This document shows, piece by piece, positions 8,786-15,536 of a stretch of 41,096 bases of DNA. Position numbers and translations under genes: made by a program. Source of the DNA: Gammaproteobacteria bacterium (lineage in GTDB: Bacteria > Pseudomonadota > Gammaproteobacteria > Steroidobacterales > Steroidobacteraceae); contig VGTW01000008.1 of assembly GCA_016874555.1 (NCBI GenBank), forward strand, positions 1 through 41,096. Direction: 5' to 3'. Each line of letters opens with the position of its first letter. Positions within the stretch are counted from its first letter, which is position 1. Under the pieces are notes generated by a model. The model had not been told where the DNA came from. It searched no databases and worked only from the letters and a program-made list of their open reading frames with translations.

Positions 8786-9132
8786 TGGCGAGTTTGATTA
8801 TCATTTCGTGGCGGGACATTCCGTCGCAGGTTGTCGTCAAGCGCGGACGAGAGACATCGAAGATCATGTTATCGCAGCGCTTTCAGGAAGCTGTCGATCG
8901 TGCCGCGATGCGCGCGGGCAAAGGCGGCTCTGACGCCTACATCGCCGAGTGGCAGCGCAGTGCGCCGGTACCCTGCGGTGACGATATGCAGGCCGAGGCC
9001 GCAGCGGCCGCACAGTCGATCGAGGCGCGGTACAGCGACCAAGATCTCGAGAAGCTCATTCGCGCCAAGGGGCTGGCTGCGCCGTCCACAGCAGAGCCTG
9101 CGGTCACGCCGGCGATCGACAGCAGTAACTGA
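8785..9132 (+). CDS. Small 'virulence factor' family protein (Virulence_fact/PF13769-like)
   Basis: A 115-residue protein whose first ~90 residues match the family misleadingly called virulence factor: an IISWRDIPSQVVVKRGRE start, LSQRFQEAVDRAAMRAG and SDAYIAEWQRS. The family name reflects an old annotation; nothing here suggests virulence. It has no Cys pair cluster (a single Cys), no signal peptide and no membrane segment. The ATG at 8785 shares a base with the DUF1638 stop (TGATG), and the next gene begins two bases after its stop. Co-translation with DUF1638 makes a physical or functional partnership likely. The last ~25 residues are Ala/Pro-rich and probably disordered. Its molecular role is unknown. 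Confidence 0.8.
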   Translation: MASLIIISWRDIPSQVVVKRGRETSKIMLSQRFQEAVDRAAMRAGKGGSDAYIAEWQRSAPVPCGDDMQAEAAAAAQSIEARYSDQDLEKLIRAKGLAAPSTAEPAVTPAIDSSN

Positions 9133-9134
9133 CG

Positions 9135-9632
9135 ATGTACCGGATGCGACTCTGGTCGGTGCGTCACGCGCGCGGCCTAAACCAACTTTATCGCGGGCTA
9201 GAAAACGTGTTAGTGATGTTGCAGCCGCTGCTACGCAGATTCAGTGAGCATCGAGTCGAGAGATCTCTCGCCGCCGTCGAACGACAGATCAAAGGTTTCA
9301 TGTTCGGCTGTCAGATGTGCGGTCAGTGCGTGCTGAGTTCGACCGGCATGTCTTGCCCCATGAATTGTCCCAAACAATTGCGCAACGGACCGTGTGGAGG
9401 TGTCCGCGCCAATGGCTACTGCGAAGTATCGCCGGAAATGAAATGCGTGTGGGTCTCGGCGTGGGAAGGTAGTCAGCGTATTCCCGGCGGAATCGATGCC
9501 TTGCGCGGCGTACAGTTCGCGGTAGATCATCGATTGCAGGGCAGCTCGTCCTGGCTGCGTGCTGTGAACGAGCGTGTATCTGCCGCGGCGCGCAGCACCC
9601 GACCCGGCGCCAGTCGAGCAGGAGCCCGTTAA
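9135..9632 (+). CDS. MetV-like cysteine-rich partner of methylene-THF reductase (MTHFR_C family)
   Basis: A 165-residue protein with a compact cluster of eight cysteines: Cys59, 62, 65, 74, 78, 87, 96 and 104, including CQMCGQC, CPMNCPK and GPCGG. This pattern is typical of the MTHFR_C/MetV family, which in acetogens binds zinc or an Fe-S cluster and partners MetF. It directly precedes metF with a TAATG overlap, as in metV-metF pairs. Known family role: enabling a non-standard electron donor or acceptor for the CH3-THF/CH2=THF reaction. Inferred here: helping MetF run in the oxidative direction on methyl-THF made by the corrinoid enzymes. Residues beyond ~115 are poorly conserved and the tail is basic and low in complexity. 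Confidence 0.82.
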   Translation: MYRMRLWSVRHARGLNQLYRGLENVLVMLQPLLRRFSEHRVERSLAAVERQIKGFMFGCQMCGQCVLSSTGMSCPMNCPKQLRNGPCGGVRANGYCEVSPEMKCVWVSAWEGSQRIPGGIDALRGVQFAVDHRLQGSSSWLRAVNERVSAAARSTRPGASRAGAR

Positions 9633-10666
9633 TGAAATTCGTTGACGAACCGATTGCAGGTCATCCGCTGCCGATATTACCGGGCCATGTGTCGCCCGGT
9701 CGTTTCGAGCGAGTGCTGCGGGCCGGAGTGTTTGCCGTCACGGCAGAGCTCGCGCCCCCCGATTCAGCTGATCCGGAAGAGGTCTATGCCCGTGCCCGAA
9801 TCTTTGACGGCTACGTCGATGCCATCAACGCTACCGACGGCAGCGGGGCCAACTGTCACATGTCGAGCATGGGGGTCTGTTCGCTTCTGACCCGGGTTGG
9901 TTACGCGCCGATCTTGCAGATCTCCTGTCGTGATCGAAATCGTATTGGCATCCAGGGCGATATCCTCGGGGCTTCGGCGATGGGTGTTTGTAATATTCTT
10001 TGTCTTACCGGTGATGGTGTGCAAGCGGGCGATCATCCACAGGCCAAGCCGGTGTTTGATCTCGATAGCGTGTCGTTGTTGGGTCTGGCGAGAACGCTGC
10101 GCGATGAGCAGCGCTTTCAGAGCGGGCGCAAGCTCACCAAAGCCCCGCGCGTTTTTCTGGGGGCTGCCGAGAATCCATCAGGACCGCCGTACGATTGGCG
10201 GGCGATGCGTCTGATCAAAAAAATCGATGCGGGTGCGCAGTTCATCCAGACGCAATTCTGCTACGATACGCTTCTGCTGAAATCTTTTCTGCAGAAGCTC
10301 GAGGATCTAGGCGCTGCCGATCGGGTGTTCCTGCTGGTCGGTGTGGGTCCGCTGCGCTCAGCAAAGGCTGCCGAATGGATGCGTCAGAACGTGCCCGGTA
10401 TCCATATTCCCGATGCGCTGATCACGCGCCTGCGTGGCGCCGAGGATCCAGCGCGCGAGGGGCGTAATATCTGCATCGAATTGATTCAACAAGTGCATGC
10501 CATGAAGGGCGTGCACGGTGTGCACGTCATGGCTTATCGTCAGGAAGAGTCGGTGGCCGAGGTCATTGATAAATCAAGCGTGCTCGCGGGCCGCACGCCT
10601 TGGTATCCGGGTCGTGATTGTCAGGGCCCGGCGGAAGTGAGTACAGCCGACAGGGCGGCATCATGA
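9632..10666 (+). CDS. metF: Methylenetetrahydrofolate reductase (MetF family)
   Basis: A 344-residue FAD-dependent TIM-barrel protein interconverting methylene-THF and methyl-THF. Visible motifs: TAELAPP with the catalytic-type Glu near residue 39, NATDG (~66-70), QISCRDRNR, CLTGDG, PVFDLDS and QTQFCYD. It is slightly longer than the ~300-residue E. coli enzyme. The ATG overlaps the stop of the MetV-like gene and the TGA overlaps the start of the next gene (ATGA). In this operon it more probably oxidises methyl-THF produced by the corrinoid methyltransferase than supplies methionine synthesis. That direction is inferred from context only. Confidence 0.9.
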   Translation: MKFVDEPIAGHPLPILPGHVSPGRFERVLRAGVFAVTAELAPPDSADPEEVYARARIFDGYVDAINATDGSGANCHMSSMGVCSLLTRVGYAPILQISCRDRNRIGIQGDILGASAMGVCNILCLTGDGVQAGDHPQAKPVFDLDSVSLLGLARTLRDEQRFQSGRKLTKAPRVFLGAAENPSGPPYDWRAMRLIKKIDAGAQFIQTQFCYDTLLLKSFLQKLEDLGAADRVFLLVGVGPLRSAKAAEWMRQNVPGIHIPDALITRLRGAEDPAREGRNICIELIQQVHAMKGVHGVHVMAYRQEESVAEVIDKSSVLAGRTPWYPGRDCQGPAEVSTADRAAS

Positions 10667-11643
10667 CCGATACCGTCATCAGTTCTGCAACCAAAGAAGT
10701 CGTCATCGGTTTCGACCGTCCCTTCGTCATTATCGGCGAACGCATCAATCCGACGGGGCGCAAGATCCTCGCGGGCGAGATGGCTGCGGGCAACTATTCG
10801 CGCGTTGAGTCCGACGCCCGCGCGCAGGTCGAAGCGGGTGCGCACATGCTCGATGTGAATGCGGGCATCCCGCTCGCCGATGAGCCGGCGATACTAGCCC
10901 GTGCCGTGCAGATCGTGCAGTCGATCACCGACGTGCCGTTATCCATCGACTCATCGATCGTCGCTGCGCTGGAAGCGGGTCTTGCCGTTTACAAGGGTAA
11001 GGCGCTCGTCAACTCGGTGACCGGCGAGGAGGAGCGTCTCGAGCAGGTGCTGCCGCTAGTCAAAAAATATGGAGCTGCGGTGGTCGCGATCTCCAACGAT
11101 GAGACGGGAATTTCCGAGGATCCTGACGTGCGTTTTACAGTCGCAAAAAAAATTGTCGAGCGCGCGGCAGATCACGGCATCCCGTACAGCGATGTGGTCG
11201 TTGATCCGCTCGTCATGCCGATCGGTGCCATCAATCAGGCGGGCGTACAGGTGATGCGTCTCGTGCGTCGCCTGCGCGACGAGCTCAAGGTGAATACCAC
11301 CTGCGGGGCTTCGAACGTCAGTTTCGGGTTGCCGAATCGTGATGGCATCAACGCCGCATTTTTGACCATGGGGATCGCTTCTGGTCTGACCTCGGCGATC
11401 ACCAACCCCTTACATCTCGAGACGGTAAAGGCCTGCATGGGCGCCGATGTGATGATGGGCCACGACCCGGATTGCACGCGCTGGATTCGCCGGTTCCGCG
11501 AGGCCCCGCCTGCGTCCGCGGCAGGCGCTGCCGGGGCTCCGGGCACCCCTGAGCAGCCCGCGGCCCGTGGTCGTCGTGAGGGGGGTCTGCGCAGGCGCAT
11601 GGCCGCCGCCTCGACGGAGGGCGGTGGAGGCGGCGCAGCATGA
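10663..11643 (+). CDS. Methyltetrahydrofolate:corrinoid methyltransferase (pterin-binding, MtrH/MtgA-like)
   Basis: A 326-residue pterin-binding TIM-barrel enzyme that transfers a methyl group between a corrinoid protein and THF. The pterin-binding signatures are IGERINPTGRK (24-34) and HMLDVNAGIPLADE (61-74), followed by SIDSS, KALVNSVTGE and NTTCGASNVSFGLPNR. The start was set at ATG 10663, which overlaps the metF stop; the frame extends 45 bases further upstream but lies in metF. Its own stop overlaps the next ATG (ATGA). In the glycine betaine system of Desulfitobacterium the equivalent is MtgA. Odd point: after about residue 280 there is a ~45-residue Ala/Gly/Pro/Arg-rich tail absent from the catalytic fold. 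Confidence 0.9.
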   Translation: MTDTVISSATKEVVIGFDRPFVIIGERINPTGRKILAGEMAAGNYSRVESDARAQVEAGAHMLDVNAGIPLADEPAILARAVQIVQSITDVPLSIDSSIVAALEAGLAVYKGKALVNSVTGEEERLEQVLPLVKKYGAAVVAISNDETGISEDPDVRFTVAKKIVERAADHGIPYSDVVVDPLVMPIGAINQAGVQVMRLVRRLRDELKVNTTCGASNVSFGLPNRDGINAAFLTMGIASGLTSAITNPLHLETVKACMGADVMMGHDPDCTRWIRRFREAPPASAAGAAGAPGTPEQPAARGRREGGLRRRMAAASTEGGGGGAA

Positions 11644-13649
11644 GTGCTGGCGACGCCTGGGTCGTATTCCTGCCTGCGGGTAAGCGTGGACGCTTCGCGC
11701 TTGGTACCCCGGTATTGCAGGCCGCGCGTGAACTCGGGGTGGATATCGATTCGGTCTGCGGTGGGCGCGGACTATGTGGCCGCTGTCAGGTGGTGATCGC
11801 CGAGGGCGAGTTCGCCAAGCATGGCGTGCGCTCGGGCGAGGCCAGTGTGTCGGCGCCGGGTGAAGTCGAGGCGCGCAGCGCACGACGCAAAGTTTTGCAG
11901 GCGGGGCGGCGACTCTCCTGTCAGGCGCAGCTCTGCAGCGATGTGGTCATCGACGTGCCGCCCTCGAGTCAGGTGCACCGGCAGGTGGTGCGCAAAGCCG
12001 CCGAGGCGCGCGAGATTGCGCTCGATCCGGTCGTTCGCTTGTTCTACGTCGAAGTGCGTGAACCCAACATGCACGACCCCTCCGGCGATCTGCGGCGATT
12101 GCTCGATGCGCTCGCACGCGAGTGGCAGCTCACGGGACTCGGCATCGAAATCGGTCTACTGCGCGATTTGCAGATGACGCTGCGGCAGGGCGAGTGGAAG
12201 GTCACGGTCGCGGTGCACGGTGGCCAGCAAATTATTGGTCTTTGGCCGGGCCTGCACGAACGCGCGCTCGGTATGGCGGTCGATGTCGGCTCGACGACCA
12301 TTGCCGCGCATCTTTGCGATCTCGCCACCGGTGAGGTCTTGGCCTCGGCCGGCATGATGAATCCGCAGATCCGCTTTGGCGAAGATCTCATGAGTCGCGT
12401 GTCGTACGCGATGATGAACCCGGGCGGCGCGGTGCAGATGACTGTTGCAGTGCGCACAGCGCTCTCCGAGCTCGCTGCCGAGGTGGCGACGCAGGCGGGT
12501 GCGACAGCGCAGGATATCCTTGAACTGACCTTGGTCGGTAATCCGATCATGCATCACCTCGTGATTGGTCTCGATCCGACTGAACTCGGTGGTGCACCGT
12601 TTGCGCTTGCCATCGATCAGGCGATCGAGCAACCGGCTGCGGCATTGGATATCGAGGTGCATCCGCAGGCGCGCGTTTACGTGTTGCCATGCATCGCGGG
12701 TCATGTGGGTGCGGATACCGCGGGTATGATCTTGGCCGAACGTCCCGACCTCGGTGTGCCGGTGACGCTGCTGGTCGATGTCGGTACTAATGCTGAAATC
12801 GTGCTTGGCAATCGTGATCGACTGCTGGCCTGCTCGAGTCCCACCGGACCCGCGTTCGAGGGTGCGCAGATCAGCTGTGGCCAGCGTGCTGCGCCGGGTG
12901 CCATCGAGCGCGTACGTATCGATCCGGAAACTCTGCAGCCGCATTTTAAAGTCATCGGTTGTGATCTTTGGTCATACGATCCGGGCTTCGCAGAAGCTAC
13001 CCGTGCGACCGGTATTACCGGCGTTTGTGGTTCCGGCATCATCGAGGTAATCGCTGAGATGTATCTCGCGGGGGTCATCAATCAGGACGGTGTGGTGGAT
13101 GGTGCGATGGCGGCTCGCAGCGATCGTATCGTCGCCAGTGATCGAACATTTTCCTACGTGCTGCATCGCGGTGCAGTGATGTTGTCGATTACTCAGAACG
13201 ACGTGCGCGCCATTCAGCTCGCGAAGGCGGCACTCTATGCGGGCGTGCGACTTTTGATGGAAGAGCTCGGTGTCGAGCGTGTCGAGCGCATACGGCTCGC
13301 GGGCGCTTTCGGCGCGCATATCGATCCGAAGTACGCCATGGTGCTCGGCATGATCCCCGATTGCGATCTGCTCGAGGTCGTTGCAGCCGGCAACTCGGCA
13401 GGCACCGGCGCCCGCATCGCGCTGCTCGACGTTAGTTCGCGCGCTACCATCGAGGAGGTAGTACGTCGCGTCGAGAAGATCGAAACGGCCATCGAACCGC
13501 GTTTTCAGGCGCACTTCGTCGAGGCCATGGCAATCCCGCACAAGCGTTTTCCGTACCCCGAGCTCTCCAAGGTGGTTAACTTGCCCGCGCCCAAAGAATC
13601 GGCGGCGCAGGCGAGCGCCGCGCGCGGTCGGCGCAGCCGCCGGGTTTAG
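11640..13649 (+). CDS. ASKHA-domain reductive activator of corrinoid protein (RACo-like, 2Fe-2S)
   Basis: A 669-residue activase that uses ATP and a 2Fe-2S cluster to return inactive Co(II) corrinoid to Co(I). The N-terminal plant-type ferredoxin domain has Cys40, Cys46, Cys49 (CGGRGLCGRC) and Cys94 (RLSCQ). After a linker, the ASKHA ATPase domains begin at AVDVGSTTIAA (~213) and continue with LVDVGTNAEI (~380), SPTGPAFEGAQISCG and GVCGSGIIEV. The architecture matches RACo and DUF4445 proteins of methyltransferase operons. The ATG overlaps the preceding stop. It is the last gene of the plus-strand operon and its TAG lies only 10 bases from the stop of the convergent M20 gene. The C-terminal end is Ala/Arg-rich. 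Electron donor unknown. Confidence 0.92.
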   Translation: MSAGDAWVVFLPAGKRGRFALGTPVLQAARELGVDIDSVCGGRGLCGRCQVVIAEGEFAKHGVRSGEASVSAPGEVEARSARRKVLQAGRRLSCQAQLCSDVVIDVPPSSQVHRQVVRKAAEAREIALDPVVRLFYVEVREPNMHDPSGDLRRLLDALAREWQLTGLGIEIGLLRDLQMTLRQGEWKVTVAVHGGQQIIGLWPGLHERALGMAVDVGSTTIAAHLCDLATGEVLASAGMMNPQIRFGEDLMSRVSYAMMNPGGAVQMTVAVRTALSELAAEVATQAGATAQDILELTLVGNPIMHHLVIGLDPTELGGAPFALAIDQAIEQPAAALDIEVHPQARVYVLPCIAGHVGADTAGMILAERPDLGVPVTLLVDVGTNAEIVLGNRDRLLACSSPTGPAFEGAQISCGQRAAPGAIERVRIDPETLQPHFKVIGCDLWSYDPGFAEATRATGITGVCGSGIIEVIAEMYLAGVINQDGVVDGAMAARSDRIVASDRTFSYVLHRGAVMLSITQNDVRAIQLAKAALYAGVRLLMEELGVERVERIRLAGAFGAHIDPKYAMVLGMIPDCDLLEVVAAGNSAGTGARIALLDVSSRATIEEVVRRVEKIETAIEPRFQAHFVEAMAIPHKRFPYPELSKVVNLPAPKESAAQASAARGRRSRRV

Positions 13650-13659
13650 CCCGTTTCGA

Positions 13660-15006
13660 TCAGGGTTTGCCCAGGAAGGTCAATGCAGCGGTGGTGTAGC
13701 CTTCGACGCCACCGCGGACCGCGGGCTCTGGCTGGATCAAAAATAGTGGCGAGTGGTGCGGGGGCGACTTGCCGAGATCGTCGCTCACCGACCCCCCCAC
13801 CTGAAAGAACACCGTCGGAATGCTGCCCCATTCGGGCGAGCCGTAATAGGCGAAATCTTCGGCACCCATGCCCTGACGACGCACGCTCGACATGCGAGCT
13901 TCGCCGTAGGACTTGCTGAGGGCCTCGCGCAGCTTAATTGCGGATGGTGTGTGATTGATGTTGGGCGGGGTGGTCTCGCGCATCAACACTACCGGCATGC
14001 GATCCTCGGGCACACCGTAGGTGCGCGCGACTCCGGTGGCGATGCGCTCAATGCCGGCGACCAACTTGTCGCGCGTTTCGCGGTTGTCGGCGCGCACGGT
14101 CAGTTCGAGCTTCGCTTGTTCGGAGATGATGTTGCGCTTCGTACCGGCTTGAATCACGCCGACCGTCACCACACCTGGCTCGAGCGGATCGATCGATCTG
14201 CTGACCAAAGTTTGTAGCGCCATGACGAGATCGGAGGCGATGACCACCGGATCGATGGCCATATGCGGGGTCGCGCCATGACCACCGACGCCACGTACGA
14301 TGATGTCGACACCATCGGAACTCGAGTTGGCGATGCGCTCATCGACTTTGAATTTTCCGGGTTCGATCTCACTGGCGACGTGCAGTCCGAGCACGATGTC
14401 GGGCTTCGGAAAGCGCGTGTAGAGACCATCCATGAGCATGGCAGGCGCCCCGCCCAGCACTTCCTCGGCCGGCTGGAAAATCACGATCAAAGTGCCGCGC
14501 CACTGCGCGCGTATGGCTGCGAGTTGGCGGGTGGCGCCAACGAGGCTCGTCATGTGCACGTCGTGACCGCAGGCGTGCATGACGCCGATTTCCTGACCAT
14601 CGGGACCGGTGCTGCGCACCTTTGAGACGTAAGCCAAACCGTTGCGCTCGACGATCGGCAGGCCGTCCATGTCTGCGCGGAGCATGACTACCGGGCCCTT
14701 GCCATTGCGCAGTACGCCGACGACACCGTAGCGGCCGACCCCAGCGGTGACTTCGACGCCGGCAATGAGGCGCAATTCTTCGGCGATCTTCGCGCTGGTG
14801 TTTTTCTCCTGGAAAGAGAGCTCCGGATTGGCGTGCAGATACTCGAACAACGCTTTGAGGCTCGCGGAGTAATCGGCTGCGGCCGCTTTGGAGATGGCTT
14901 GCGCCTGAGTGCTGATATCGTTTGCAGCCACGCGGCCGACACCGAGCACGAAAATCGCGCAGACTGTGCCCATGACAAAGATATTTTTGATGAGCGTCGA
15001 TTTCAT
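13660..15006 (-). CDS. Periplasmic M20-family amidohydrolase
   Basis: A 448-residue M20D-type metallo-amidohydrolase (hippurate/N-acyl amino acid hydrolase group). The start was set at ATG 15006, preceded by a GGAGG site; it gives a clear signal peptide (MKSTLIKN, hydrophobic core, VAAND), so the enzyme should act outside the cytoplasm. Metal and catalytic motifs: RADMDGLP, HACGHDVH (Cys146, His148), QPAEE, GLHV, GHGATPH and MGAEDFAYY. It lies 23 bases after soxG, so it is probably the last gene of the second sox operon. Role inferred: release of an amino compound from an N-acyl or amide conjugate. The substrate cannot be told from the sequence. It is convergent with the RACo-like gene. Confidence 0.88.
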   Translation of the reverse strand: MKSTLIKNIFVMGTVCAIFVLGVGRVAANDISTQAQAISKAAAADYSASLKALFEYLHANPELSFQEKNTSAKIAEELRLIAGVEVTAGVGRYGVVGVLRNGKGPVVMLRADMDGLPIVERNGLAYVSKVRSTGPDGQEIGVMHACGHDVHMTSLVGATRQLAAIRAQWRGTLIVIFQPAEEVLGGAPAMLMDGLYTRFPKPDIVLGLHVASEIEPGKFKVDERIANSSSDGVDIIVRGVGGHGATPHMAIDPVVIASDLVMALQTLVSRSIDPLEPGVVTVGVIQAGTKRNIISEQAKLELTVRADNRETRDKLVAGIERIATGVARTYGVPEDRMPVVLMRETTPPNINHTPSAIKLREALSKSYGEARMSSVRRQGMGAEDFAYYGSPEWGSIPTVFFQVGGSVSDDLGKSPPHHSPLFLIQPEPAVRGGVEGYTTAALTFLGKP

Positions 15007-15029
15007 GCGGAGGCCCTCCGAAAGGACCA

Positions 15030-15536
15030 TCAGGCGGTGATGCGTTGCAACCACGCGTTGAAGTGTCGAGCCGTGGACGTGGGCGCAAGCAACATGCAGC
15101 CCGTGGGGAGTGCGATGACGAGGGTGTTGACCTGCGCAATCACGGTGGCAGCGGTCCGACCCGGTGGAAATACCGAAGCATGCAGATCGAGCCTACAGCC
15201 GGCGGCGAGTTGTTCGCGTACCGCGTTGCCCTGCAGACGCCAAAGATGGCGCGCCGCAGAGAGATCGACGACTGCCCCTGCGTCACCGACGATGTGCAAA
15301 AGGTCTGTGTGGCAGTCGGCGCTACCCGTGGTCGCGTTGCTGGGTGTTTCATGGAGCAGCAACCAGCGCTGCGGGCGCACCGACATCGCGATGCGTTGAC
15401 CGTCGCCAAACCAGGCTTGACCAAGCGCCGGCAGTGTCCAGCCGGCGGCCTGCAAGCGCTCGGCGAGCAGGGCCTCGCTGCCGCGCCACGGCGCAACTTG
15501 CAGGAGGCTGAAGTGGCTCACTTCAACTACGGACAC
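15030..15536 (-). CDS. soxG: Sarcosine oxidase gamma subunit (SoxG), set 2
   Basis: A 168-residue protein from a GTG at 15536 that overlaps the end of soxA by 14 bases. A GGAG site lies 7 bases upstream of this GTG; a second GTG at 15521 is possible. Gamma subunits are weakly conserved, but the position after soxA, the size, the VSHFSLLQVAPWRG start, and the GDAGAVVDLSAARHLWRLQG and CRLDLHASVFPPG stretches fit a SoxG (a GcvT-like fold lacking a folate site). The frame remains open 123 bases further upstream inside soxA, which is not coding. It completes the canonical B-D-A-G order. Confidence 0.82.
   Translation of the reverse strand: MSVVEVSHFSLLQVAPWRGSEALLAERLQAAGWTLPALGQAWFGDGQRIAMSVRPQRWLLLHETPSNATTGSADCHTDLLHIVGDAGAVVDLSAARHLWRLQGNAVREQLAAGCRLDLHASVFPPGRTAATVIAQVNTLVIALPTGCMLLAPTSTARHFNAWLQRITA

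Noticed and set aside
8785-9132. Genuine virulence factor
   Set aside because: The name is only a family label; the gene sits in a metabolic corrinoid operon and has no secretion or toxin feature.
13632-13665. Rho-independent terminator between the convergent RACo-like and M20 genes
   Set aside because: CGGG-TTTAG-CCCG can form a 4-bp stem over the stop codon but it is short and followed by only three T, so it is too weak to call.
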